A stretch of 64,000 nucleotides of DNA from the NCBI GenBank assembly GCA_947625205.1, contig CANQNN010000004.1, forward strand, positions 1 through 64,000, in the 5' to 3' direction. The notes beneath the pieces are model-generated. The model had not been told where the DNA came from. It saw only the letters and a program-made list of their open reading frames with translations, and did no database searches. Below, piece after piece: positions 33,618 to 40,819 of the stretch (positions are counted from its first letter, which is position 1; every line of letters starts with the position of its first letter). This DNA comes from an uncultured Lachnospiraceae bacterium. GTDB lineage: Bacteria > Bacillota > Clostridia > Lachnospirales > Lachnospiraceae. The position numbers and the translations under genes were made by a program.

Positions 33618-34748
33618 TCACGCCCTCCTCCGGTGCAGCTCCATCAACCGCTCTGCGCCGTCCGTCATTCCCAGAACACCGTATTTATTGGAAAAAACCA
33701 CCGCTTCTATGTACGATCCGTCACTGGCGCGCTGCCGCAACGCCCGCGCTGTTTTGATCATAAGCTGTTCCATGACCTCTTTAAGACACCCCTCCGCCAC
33801 AAGGATTCCCACAGCCTCGTCCGTGGTATTGCACGCAAGCATCCGCACTGCAAGAGGCGCGTCTAGGCCCGCCAGAAGAACGCAGCTTGCCAGCGTCTCC
33901 ATCCTGCCGTCCGCATAACGGCTGTGGGTGTTCATGATACCGCTTCCGAGCTTGACCAGTTTTCCCAAATGCCCCACGAGAAGTATGCTGTCCAGTCCGA
34001 ACTCATACGCCATATCTATCGTATCGCCGATAAAATTACTGCATTTCACCGTATGCTCCAGATCCAGTCCAAGCTCCCGGGACAAGAATGTCTCCCCGTA
34101 ATTTCCCGGCGTGACGATCAGATCCTTCAATCCCTGCGCACAGTACATACTGATCTGGGCGCGAATCGTATCCACCAACGCCGCTTCGCTCATGGGCTCC
34201 ACGATACCGGAGGTCCCCAGGATGGAAATGCCGCCCTCGATCCCCAGCTTTGCATTCATCGTCCGCCTGGCAATACTGGCGCCGTCCGGCACCGAAATGA
34301 TCACCTTCAGTCCGCCTTCGTAACCGTAATCATCGGCCGCCTGGCGCATCTCCTCGATGATCATCCGCCTCGGCACGGAATTGATGGCCGCGCTTCCCAC
34401 CGGCTGGTCCAGACCCGGCCGTGTGACTCTTCCCACGCCCTCACCGCCGTCCACCGTAAACCCGCTGTCCGTCCGGGTCACACAGGCATAAATATATACG
34501 CCGTCCGTAACATCATGATCGTCACCCGCATCCTTTCTGACGGCGCAAGATACCATATCGCACGTTATTTTAATCTGCTCGATCGCCGCTGTAAAAAGGA
34601 TCCCTCGAGGCGTCATCAATGTCGTCTGCCGTATCTTTTCTCCGCCCAAAAGCATCCGCGCAGCCGCTTTTGCCGCCGCGGCCGCACAGGCTCCGGTGGT
34701 ATAGCCGAGTCTCAATTTTTTCTGATCTCTATAGACAAAATGTTCCAT
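33618..34748 (-). CDS. cbiD: Cobalt-precorrin-5B C1-methyltransferase CbiD
   Basis: A 376-residue CbiD with the signature LRLGYTTGACAAAAAKAA, VIISVPDGASIARRT, LGIEGGISILGTSGIVEPMS and the C-terminal GYTTGAC-linked SAM-binding region. It methylates C1 in the anaerobic cobalamin pathway. It is the first cobalamin gene and lacks a strong ribosome binding site. Ahead of it is a repeat-rich 311-bp leader with no recognisable cobalamin riboswitch. Confidence 0.94.
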   Translation of the reverse strand: MEHFVYRDQKKLRLGYTTGACAAAAAKAAARMLLGGEKIRQTTLMTPRGILFTAAIEQIKITCDMVSCAVRKDAGDDHDVTDGVYIYACVTRTDSGFTVDGGEGVGRVTRPGLDQPVGSAAINSVPRRMIIEEMRQAADDYGYEGGLKVIISVPDGASIARRTMNAKLGIEGGISILGTSGIVEPMSEAALVDTIRAQISMYCAQGLKDLIVTPGNYGETFLSRELGLDLEHTVKCSNFIGDTIDMAYEFGLDSILLVGHLGKLVKLGSGIMNTHSRYADGRMETLASCVLLAGLDAPLAVRMLACNTTDEAVGILVAEGCLKEVMEQLMIKTARALRQRASDGSYIEAVVFSNKYGVLGMTDGAERLMELHRRRA

Positions 34749-34784
34749 GATACCAAATCTCTGATGCCAGCCGCCGGGCTGCCC

Positions 34785-34911
34785 GCAGCCGCATCCCCTC
34801 GGAGCCGTGCCGACCTCCTGATCGCTGCGCGTTCACTCGGTCACGGGCAGCCGCATCCCCTCGGTTGAGCCGTGCCAACCTCGTGATCGCTGCGCGTTCA
34901 CTCGGTCACGG
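34785..34911. repeat. 62/65-bp tandem direct repeat upstream of cbiD
   Basis: Unit 1 (34785-34846) and unit 2 (34847-34911) differ by only a few bases and a 3-bp insertion; a third copy begins at 34912. Each unit contains GCAGCCGCATCCCCTCGG, GATCGCTGCGCGTTCACTCG and short self-complementary parts (CGTGA/TCACG). The repeats fill most of the 311-bp gap before cbiD and would be transcribed as its 5' leader. Confidence 0.85.
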
Positions 34912-34936
34912 GCAGCCGCCCTATGAATCCACCGCC

Positions 34937-34969
34937 CGAAGAAACTGTCTGCAAGCAGCCGTTTCTTCG
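34937..34969. repeat. Hairpin upstream of the cbiD leader repeats
   Basis: A perfect 9-bp stem CGAAGAAAC/GTTTCTTCG (34937-34945, 34961-34969) encloses a second stem CTGC-AA-GCAG. On the minus strand it lies about 45 bp after a TATAAT-like -10 near 35012, so it would be near the 5' end of the cbiD transcript. No T-run follows. Confidence 0.6.
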
Positions 34970-35059
34970 TCCGATGTCTTCGCACGGCTCATTGCTTTCG
35001 CGCATATTATATCATATCATCATCTCTTTTCACATATTTACTTTCACTTTTACCAAATT

Positions 35060-35548
35060 CTACACGATCCCGATCAATGTGCCGATCCAATAGACAAGCC
35101 CTAACGCCCAACTCGTGACGATACCGAAGAGAATGACCGGACCCGCTATCGTAAAGATCTTACAGCCGATACCAAATACCTGTCCTTCCTTCTGGTACTC
35201 GATCGCCGCCGATGCAACAGAATTGGCAAACCCTGTGATCGGCACAAGCGCGCCCGCGCCGCCCCACTCCACCAGCTTCGGATATATGTTAAAACCTGTG
35301 AGAAGCACGCTTGCAAGCACAAGAAGCATGGAGCACCACGATGCCGCGGTCTCCTTATCCAATCCCGCGTTTTGAGTCGCATAATTTAAAATAAACTGCC
35401 CGATCAGACAAATACCTCCGCCCACGACAAACGCCTTGCACATCTGCCATAATAGACTGTATTTCGGCGTCACCCGTTCCACGTGCTGCCTGTAGCGCTG
35501 CTCCTTCTCCTGCTGCGTTTCCGCTTTTTCCATTTGATCCTGTCCCAT
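35060..35548 (-). CDS. spoVAC: Stage V sporulation protein AC
   Basis: A 162-residue SpoVAC: a basic polar N-terminus, then the conserved KAFVVGGGICLIGQFILNYA and four membrane helices with GFANSVASAAIEYQKEG. It acts in the inner membrane of the developing forespore in uptake of dipicolinic acid, with the other SpoVA proteins. The start at 35548 has GGAAGG about ten bases upstream. SpoVAD and SpoVAE, which usually follow, are absent in this window; the next genes on the strand are for cobalamin synthesis. Confidence 0.93.
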   Translation of the reverse strand: MGQDQMEKAETQQEKEQRYRQHVERVTPKYSLLWQMCKAFVVGGGICLIGQFILNYATQNAGLDKETAASWCSMLLVLASVLLTGFNIYPKLVEWGGAGALVPITGFANSVASAAIEYQKEGQVFGIGCKIFTIAGPVILFGIVTSWALGLVYWIGTLIGIV

Positions 35549-35587
35549 AACTCATTTCCTTCCTTCCACATGATACTGTTGCTATAT

Positions 35588-35722
35588 GGCAGCGCATCAG
35601 CAATACCATAAGCAGACCCTTTACAGACATCGGCAGTTAGCGAGGTCCTTTCGAGCTTACTGCCGCTATGTTCTGTAACGGAGCGAGAGCGCGTCTGCTT
35701 ATGGTATTGCTGATGCGCTGCC
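35588..35722. repeat. 135-bp element with perfect 30-bp terminal inverted repeats
   Basis: The arms 35588-35617 and 35693-35722 are perfectly complementary over 30 bases (outer end GGCAGCGCATCAGCAATACC). The 75-base centre holds GGCAGTTAGC/GCTTACTGCC around CGAGGTCCTTTCGA and ACAGA/TCTGT. It is in the spoVAB-spoVAC gap, with no ORF of note. A MITE, integron-like hairpin or structured RNA would all fit. Confidence 0.85.
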
Positions 35723-35737
35723 TTCCCTATACTTACC

Positions 35738-35854
35738 TTTTACAGACATCACAGTTAGCGAGGTCCTTTCGAGCTTACTGCTGCTATGCTCTGTAACGGA
35801 GCGAGAGCGCGTCTGCGTTGGTATTGCTGATGCGCTGCCTTCCTATACTTACCC
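35738..35854. repeat. Second, partial copy of the palindromic element
   Basis: This repeats 35620-35737 at a 117-119 bp period with few differences, including the centre, the right arm (35811-35839) and the trailing TATACTTACC, but lacks the left arm. The right arm could pair with the single left arm at 35588. The end overlaps the last bases of spoVAB. Confidence 0.85.
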
Positions 35855-36346
35855 ACCATACAGATATACCGCCTGCGTAAAATACACGAGACTCCCGACC
35901 AACTTGCCGAGCGCTACCGCCAAAATGGCAATGCCCAGTCCGTGCCGGAATCCGATCCGTCTTGCAAAAACAGGGATCGTATTGAGCATCTCCGCTATGG
36001 CGAGCGCCAGGCATCCCACAAAAATGCCTGCAAACACACCGAATATCATAAGAAACAGCGTGCTTATGATATTCCATACTCCCTCTGTAGCGGCGCTGCC
36101 AAACAGCTCATGCGTGCGCACAAAAACCCCGATCTGTCCCCAGTCGCTGAAAATACTGAAGAATCCGCCCGCCAGCGTCCCGAACACCACCGTTTCCTCC
36201 AGTGCGAATATCTTGCGCGCAACGTGCATTTTCCCCGCAAACCGCGGTATCAGTCCGACCGAGATCAGCACGGTAAACACGCCCGCCGATACGATTAGCC
36301 CGCTGCTGACCCCGATCAGCGAGAGCAATATCTGTCTAACCCACAT
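35849..36346 (-). CDS. spoVAB: Stage V sporulation protein AB
   Basis: A 165-residue membrane protein with about five hydrophobic helices and the SpoVAB-type SGLIVSAGVFTVLISVGLIP and FRHGLGIAILAVALGKL segments. It overlaps the end of spoVAA by 11 bp. SpoVAA and SpoVAB are membrane components of the spoVA group needed for dipicolinate loading of spores. The last codons are next to the palindromic repeat, whose second copy reaches the gene's 3' end. Confidence 0.9.
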   Translation of the reverse strand: MWVRQILLSLIGVSSGLIVSAGVFTVLISVGLIPRFAGKMHVARKIFALEETVVFGTLAGGFFSIFSDWGQIGVFVRTHELFGSAATEGVWNIISTLFLMIFGVFAGIFVGCLALAIAEMLNTIPVFARRIGFRHGLGIAILAVALGKLVGSLVYFTQAVYLYGG

Positions 36347-36995
36347 CTATCGTCTTGCCCTCCCTGTCTGCCGTCTCAATAAGCGCCTTATTCACATCAT
36401 CCTCATATACGCGCATCTCCACCTCGATCGGCGTAGGGTCCCTGGTGATCCTCCTGCCTCCGATGTGGTTAAAAAAGACAGTGATACCAATGGCAAGACC
36501 CACGGAATAGGACAGCTCCAGTATGCCGTAACCGTCCCCCTGATACCCGGTCACCATCTCATATATCTTCGTAAACACATCGTTGATACCGATATCGTTA
36601 TGGAAAGCCATGATGGTAAAGGCTGTCCCGAAAAAACTGACCATAGCCACAAAAACAAGCTTAACCGTCTGCACAAATCCCTTGTGCCTATCTACGTTAA
36701 TGTATTCTACCATCACGGCGGCTTCTCCGATACTCTGTATCTGCACCCCCGGACAGGCTTTCTCGATCTCTTCGATCACCTTAAGCAGACTGATCACCTG
36801 CCGCTTTGGGCCGTCCTCCTTAAAATGTAGGAGCCTGATGGCTTTTGCTTTCGCCAGGATGTGCATATCGCTGCAGCTTAATCTGGCAATATCCTTCACA
36901 CAGACGTCCGCTGACTGCATTTCCACATTCTGTTCCGCTTTTATATAGATGGTTGCATTCTTGTTAAAATGACTGGATGAGTTATTCGCTGACAT
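36336..36995 (-). CDS. spoVAA: Stage V sporulation protein AA
   Basis: A 219-residue protein: a soluble N-terminal part (about residues 15-115, IYIKAEQNVEMQSADVCVKD) and two membrane helices (about 125-145 and 160-185), matching SpoVAA. AAAGGAT precedes the ATG. It would be expressed in the forespore under sigma F/G; I did not find a convincing sigma-F/G promoter in the 36996-37080 region, although a TTATGTAAAC copy and its flanking palindromic stretch lie there. Confidence 0.9.
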   Translation of the reverse strand: MSANNSSSHFNKNATIYIKAEQNVEMQSADVCVKDIARLSCSDMHILAKAKAIRLLHFKEDGPKRQVISLLKVIEEIEKACPGVQIQSIGEAAVMVEYINVDRHKGFVQTVKLVFVAMVSFFGTAFTIMAFHNDIGINDVFTKIYEMVTGYQGDGYGILELSYSVGLAIGITVFFNHIGGRRITRDPTPIEVEMRVYEDDVNKALIETADREGKTIDVG

Positions 36996-37135
36996 GACAT
37001 ATCCTTTCGGGCGGCGCTTTTTTTGTTTTGGTTTACATAATGTATGTGTAATACATAACCTGCCGGTCGTTTCCTATAACAACAATATCAGTATGTCATT
37101 TTATTGTGCTTTTATTCTTTTAAAACAAAAACATA

Positions 37136-37193
37136 TTGACAGATTGTATATCCGCGTATATACTTATAATGTACAGTATATCTTATACATGTA
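37136..37193 (+). promoter_or_regulatory. mazEF promoter with palindromic operators
   Basis: TTGACA (37136-37141) and TATACT (37159-37164) are 17 bp apart. The spacer and the start region carry two inverted repeats, GTATA-TCCGCG-TATAC and GTATA-TCT-TATAC. MazE-type antitoxins bind such palindromes to repress their own operon, so this is a likely autoregulated promoter. Confidence 0.75.
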
Positions 37194-37234
37194 TTTGGCA
37201 ATACTAGTTTCACAAAACAGAGGAGAATTTTCAA

Positions 37235-37555
37235 ATGGGTGAAACATATAAAGTATTAAACCAGGCAATCGATAATTCCGCTGCATTTCATGAATTTTCC
37301 GAAACGACCATTGTAAAATGGGGTAACAGCCAGGGTATCAGGATTCCCAAACCACTGATGGAACTGATGAACTTAAGTATTAACGAAAAAGTAGAAATTA
37401 GCGTTGCCAACAATATCATGTATATCAGAAAAAGCTGTCAATATCAAAATCTAAAAGAAAGGATGGAGGCCTTTTACCAAAAACCAATCGATAAAATCTA
37501 TGTAGAAAGCACAGAAGAAGATTGGGGGCCGCCGCAAGGTGATGAAATATGGTAA
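37235..37555 (+). CDS. mazE: MazE-like antitoxin (AbrB fold)
   Basis: A 106-residue protein with a swapped-hairpin AbrB/MazE domain at about residues 23-68 (TTIVKWGNSQGIRIPKPLME), followed by a tail rich in acidic and aromatic residues that would wrap the toxin. GAGGAGA seven bases before the ATG. Its end overlaps the start of mazF by 7 bp, the classic antitoxin-first coupling. It should neutralise MazF and repress the operon through the palindromes in the promoter. Confidence 0.9.
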   Translation: MGETYKVLNQAIDNSAAFHEFSETTIVKWGNSQGIRIPKPLMELMNLSINEKVEISVANNIMYIRKSCQYQNLKERMEAFYQKPIDKIYVESTEEDWGPPQGDEIW

Positions 37556-37884
37556 GCGATGATGATTTTCACTATGGCGCTATCATCAGGATGGATTTCA
37601 ATCCGCAAGCCGGGCATGAACAGGCCGGATGGCGCCCTGCCATTATCATTAGCAACAACTATCTGAACAAACATAGTAATATGGTAATGGTCTGTCCGAT
37701 TACGCATACGAACAGGGATCATCCTTTTCATGTCCGACTGGACAATCGTACCAAAACAGATGGATTTATTCTTTGTGAACAGGCGAAAATGCTTGATATC
37801 CATGCTAGAAGAGCGAAATATATTGAAGATGCGCCGGAAGAGATCATTAACGAAGCCAACGAAATCGTTAAGCAATTTTTGTAA
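37549..37884 (+). CDS. mazF: MazF-like mRNA interferase toxin
   Basis: A 111-residue PemK/MazF endoribonuclease: GAIIRMDFNPQAGHEQAGWRPAIIISN includes the conserved basic Arg near residue 29, and ITHTNRDHPFHVRLDN carries the Thr/Arg catalytic environment. It would cleave mRNA at short sequence sites when free of MazE. It lies in an AT-rich island between spoVAA and the phospholipase C-like gene. The gap 37885-38138 has no gene; a 10-bp hairpin (GAGTCATTGC with GCAATGGCTC, 27-base loop) then TTCTTT near 38071-38117 may terminate it. Confidence 0.92.
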   Translation: MVSDDDFHYGAIIRMDFNPQAGHEQAGWRPAIIISNNYLNKHSNMVMVCPITHTNRDHPFHVRLDNRTKTDGFILCEQAKMLDIHARRAKYIEDAPEEIINEANEIVKQFL

Positions 37885-38138
37885 ATAAAAATTGATTGCC
37901 TGGGCTATATTAAAAATTTATACAATAAACGAAAAAGTCATTGAAAAGAGATTTTCTTTTTAAAAAACGAGAATTTTATTATGAACAAAAATCAATGAAA
38001 TACAATCAAAGTGAGAATGAATTATAATTTCATTAAGGTATTTGAGATTTTATAAAGTAAAGGAGTCATTGCTTCACAGATATACAATCATCTATGGTGC
38101 AATGGCTCTTCTTTATGCAGCCATTTATTATCCGCATC

Positions 38139-38846
38139 TCACCTCTGCATCTCCATCATCGCCTCCGCAATATCATTTACCGCACATTCAATAAACTCCT
38201 CCAGAAAATCCGCCGACAAATACCGATATCCCGATATATCTACGTCTGCCGGAGCGGTCTCATACTGAACGTGCAGCAGATGATTTTTTAACCGCTGCAC
38301 ATCCTCCTTATCAATGAGCCCCTCCACCCCTGTTGCCGTTGCCTCTGCAAGCAGCCGTCTAACGGCTCCGGTATGAGGGCTGTGCCGGTAAAGCCACTGG
38401 TCGATCCCCCGCGCTTCCGGATAGTAGGACGCTCTGAACTCATCCGGATCCATTGGCGGAATATATTCGCTCTGAAGTCTTCTCCATATCCTGATGTCAT
38501 TCCAATAGTCCGTCAGGCAATGAACACATATTCCGGCGCCGTAATCCCGGTACGTCTTATCATATCTGTATGAGTCCTCCTTCTCCGGCATGTCCTTTTT
38601 CCCCATAACGCTTTCGCAGAAGCGGCTGATATTTCTTTTCCACCGTTCATAGTCCTGCGTATCGCCCCAGTTGCCACAGCCTTCAAACAAATGCGACCTT
38701 ACTTTCATCTGCACGTCGTACTCCGGGTTCATGTGCACGGCATCCGGCGCTACGGATCCGAGGACAAACGCTGCGGCATCGGTTATCCGGGGCAAGCGCT
38801 CCAAAAGCCTGTATCCGATCTCCATGTGTATCATCTGAAACGCCAT
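38139..38846 (-). CDS. Zinc-dependent phospholipase C-like protein (paralogue 2)
   Basis: A 235-residue protein with the same layout as 23796-24470: His near 7 (MIHMEIGYRL), GSVAPDAVHMNP near 30, RSHLFEG near 50 and CVHCLTDYWND near 110, the last two giving His and Asp for the metal site. No signal peptide. ACGGAGG before the ATG. The family is related by motif to bacterial phospholipase C, but the cytoplasmic location makes the true substrate uncertain. It has a short spacing to the small ORF downstream of sigF. Confidence 0.78.
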   Translation of the reverse strand: MAFQMIHMEIGYRLLERLPRITDAAAFVLGSVAPDAVHMNPEYDVQMKVRSHLFEGCGNWGDTQDYERWKRNISRFCESVMGKKDMPEKEDSYRYDKTYRDYGAGICVHCLTDYWNDIRIWRRLQSEYIPPMDPDEFRASYYPEARGIDQWLYRHSPHTGAVRRLLAEATATGVEGLIDKEDVQRLKNHLLHVQYETAPADVDISGYRYLSADFLEEFIECAVNDIAEAMMEMQR

Positions 38847-38898
38847 GACTTTATCCTCCGTATGTAATCATTATCAGGTAATTGTAAAACTGCAACGC

Positions 38899-39072
38899 TC
38901 AGTCTATGATCTCGTACTGAAGCATCTCATACCTGAGTCTAGTCCCCTCCGCGATCTCCGGCGGCAGAAGCGCCCTTGCGACAAGCTTGATCTCATCACT
39001 CTGCGCATCCGTCCGTTTAAGATTGGCATAATCCCCGTCAATACTGATCACTTCATACTCAAAAGTATTCAT
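38899..39072 (-). CDS. Small conserved-looking protein downstream of sigF
   Basis: A 57-residue ORF beginning MNTFEYEVISIDGDYANLKR, with a strong GGAGGAG seven bases before the ATG and 27 bp after the sigF stop. Predicted beta-rich with a DAQSDEIKLVARALLPPEI segment; no membrane helix. Its strong ribosome binding site and position suggest it is a real gene, probably the last of the spoIIA operon. Function unknown. Confidence 0.7.
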   Translation of the reverse strand: MNTFEYEVISIDGDYANLKRTDAQSDEIKLVARALLPPEIAEGTRLRYEMLQYEIID

Positions 39073-39098
39073 GGCAAAACTCCTCCGATCAATTTATT

Positions 39099-39878
39099 CT
39101 AACATACCTCTTCCCTCAGCTGCAACAGAATACGCTTTTCCATACGGCTGACCTGCACCTGACTGATCCCCATCTGTTTAGCCACTTCCACCTGTGTCTT
39201 ATCCTGAAAATAGCGCATGCGTATCAATTCCTTTTCCCGGTCCCCAAGCCTTCCGAGAAGCTGCTCTAAGAGCATGCGGTTCAGCACCTTCTCCTCCTCC
39301 GTATCTCCCCACGTACCGCCACTTTCGGATGCCGCTGTACCTATTCCGGAGAAGCCCGTGCCGCCGCCTCCTCCCACGACCTGATCCACCAGATAGATCT
39401 CATTGCCATCGGACTGATAAACCGACTTATAGATGGACTCCACTTCCACGTTTGCATCCATCGCCATCACAATATCTTCCGCCGTGAGCCCGGTTGCCTC
39501 CGACAGTTCGTTCAGGGTCGCCTCCCGCCCGTGTTCCTGAAGGAGCTTAGCCGCCGCCTGTTTTATTTTCCAGCCGTTTTCTTTTAACGTACGGCTTACC
39601 TTAACCATTCCGTCATCCCGCAGGAAGCGTTTGATTTCGCCCTGTATCATCGGAACGGCATAGGTAGAGAAACGCACTTCATAATGAAGGTCAAATTTGT
39701 CGATCGCCTTGATCAGTCCGATGCATCCGATTTGGTACAGATCCTCCATATCGTATCCCCGGCCCGCAAATCGCTTTACAATATGCCGGACCAGCCCCAG
39801 ATTTTCTTCTATCAGTGTCTCTCTAGCCTCTTTATCTCCTGCCTGTGAACGTTCAATCAATGCGGCAGTCTCTTCCAT
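39099..39878 (-). CDS. sigF: Sporulation sigma factor F
   Basis: A 259-residue group-3 sigma factor: region 2 (DMEDLYQIGCIGLIKAIDKFD; FSTYAVPMIQGEIKRFLRD), region 3 (about 93-150) and region 4 helix-turn-helix (QVEVAKQMGISQVQVSRMEK). It directs forespore gene expression. Between regions 3 and 4 there is a Gly/Ser-rich stretch at about residues 167-191 that ordinary SigF proteins do not need. It lies after spoIIAB with 3 bp spacing. The spoIIAA-spoIIAB-sigF order confirms the identity over SigG. Confidence 0.95.
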   Translation of the reverse strand: MEETAALIERSQAGDKEARETLIEENLGLVRHIVKRFAGRGYDMEDLYQIGCIGLIKAIDKFDLHYEVRFSTYAVPMIQGEIKRFLRDDGMVKVSRTLKENGWKIKQAAAKLLQEHGREATLNELSEATGLTAEDIVMAMDANVEVESIYKSVYQSDGNEIYLVDQVVGGGGGTGFSGIGTAASESGGTWGDTEEEKVLNRMLLEQLLGRLGDREKELIRMRYFQDKTQVEVAKQMGISQVQVSRMEKRILLQLREEVC

Positions 39879-39881
39879 AGG

Positions 39882-40370
39882 CTAATCCTCGCTGCCGACC
39901 CACGGACTGGTGCCGATCTTCTTATACATTTTGACCGAAGTGCCGCAGTCCACATCAGAATGTACCTCCAGCTGGTCCATGAACGCTTCCATAAAGGAAA
40001 AACCCATGCCCGACCGGTCAAGCTCCGGTCGTGAGGTATAGAGAGGTTCCATAGCCAATTTCACATTCTCCATACCAACGCCTTGGTCTATGATCTCCAC
40101 TTCCAGGACATCGCCCCGCAGAACACAGTCCATCATGACGATATCGTTCATATCGCCGCGATTCTCATAGCCATGAATGATCGCGTTGGTCACCGCTTCC
40201 GATACGGCTGTCTTGACATCCGACAACTCCTCCAGCGTTGGATTCAGCGGCGTGATAAACGCCGTCACTGCCATTCGCGCAAACGACTCGTTATCAGATA
40301 TCGCTGCAAATTCCAGCTTCATTCTGTTTGTAACCGCCGCCGTATCCGTTCTGTCAATTATTTCTATCAT
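39882..40370 (-). CDS. spoIIAB: Anti-sigma F factor SpoIIAB
   Basis: A 162-residue GHKL-type serine kinase with the N-box SEAVTNAIIHGYEN, G1 box DQGVGMENV and G2 region RSGMGFSFMEAFMD. It holds SigF in the predivisional cell and phosphorylates SpoIIAA. I take the ATG at 40370; a GTG at 40382 and an ATG at 40322 (the point where B. subtilis SpoIIAB begins) are alternatives, so about 16 extra N-terminal residues are uncertain. The gene directly follows spoIIAA. Confidence 0.94.
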   Translation of the reverse strand: MIEIIDRTDTAAVTNRMKLEFAAISDNESFARMAVTAFITPLNPTLEELSDVKTAVSEAVTNAIIHGYENRGDMNDIVMMDCVLRGDVLEVEIIDQGVGMENVKLAMEPLYTSRPELDRSGMGFSFMEAFMDQLEVHSDVDCGTSVKMYKKIGTSPWVGSED

Positions 40371-40410
40371 TGTTACAGACACACTCCTTTCATGTATAAA
40401 ACTTGCTGCT

Positions 40411-40716
40411 TCAATCCATGATCTCCACGATGTTCTGCAGCCCCGACATCATCAATATCCTCCGTATCCTGTTGTCGGCATTGACAGCGTACACTTTTCC
40501 CCCGAAACAGGATATCTTCTTGTATCTTCCCAGGATAATACCGATCCCCGAACTGTCCATAAAGGTTGTCCTCTCAAAATCAAAGACCACATTGCCAACC
40601 TGCTTAGACAGGATATAGCGGTCTGCTTTTGAACTTATGTCAACCGATTTGTGATGATCTATTTCATCCGGAAGCCTTATCATCAGATAGTTGTCAATCA
40701 CTTTAAACTCGTCCAT
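40411..40716 (-). CDS. spoIIAA: Anti-sigma F factor antagonist SpoIIAA
   Basis: A 101-residue STAS-domain protein with the phosphorylatable Ser in MDSSGIG near residue 57. Unphosphorylated SpoIIAA displaces SigF from SpoIIAB. I use the ATG at 40716 (GGGAGG ten bases upstream); an upstream ATG adds 15 residues without a ribosome binding site. The TTATGTAAAC motif lies between the ribosome binding site and the start. The gene follows a strong hairpin that separates it from the TPR gene. Confidence 0.94.
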   Translation of the reverse strand: MDEFKVIDNYLMIRLPDEIDHHKSVDISSKADRYILSKQVGNVVFDFERTTFMDSSGIGIILGRYKKISCFGGKVYAVNADNRIRRILMMSGLQNIVEIMD

Positions 40717-40750
40717 TTTATGTAAACCTCCCTTCGTGGTCCGTACGCAC

Positions 40751-40783
40751 AGAAAGGACATGGCATACTGCCATGTCCTTTCT
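40751..40783 (-). terminator. Strong hairpin between the TPR gene and spoIIAA
   Basis: A perfect 15-bp stem (AGAAAGGACATGGCA with TGCCATGTCCTTTCT, 3-base loop). No clear T-run follows on either strand, so it may be a partial terminator, a processing site or a stabiliser for the TPR transcript that ends just upstream. Confidence 0.6.
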
Positions 40784-40819
40784 CTTTCGTGCCTCTATGC
40801 TTTTATCTTTGTGTTTCTC

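Noticed and set aside
34921..34992. 23-codon ORF (MSRAKTSDEETAACRQFLRA) near the 5' end of the cbiD leader
   Set aside because: It looks at first like a leader peptide, but there is no ribosome binding site, it would be nearly leaderless, and the sequence is explained by the hairpin and repeat structure.
34749..35059. Cobalamin riboswitch upstream of cbiD
   Set aside because: No B12-box-like core with the expected flanking stems was found by eye; the gap is occupied by tandem repeats.
35588..35854. Simple rho-independent terminator after spoVAB
   Set aside because: The stem is far longer than needed, the loop is 75 bases and there is no T-run on either strand.
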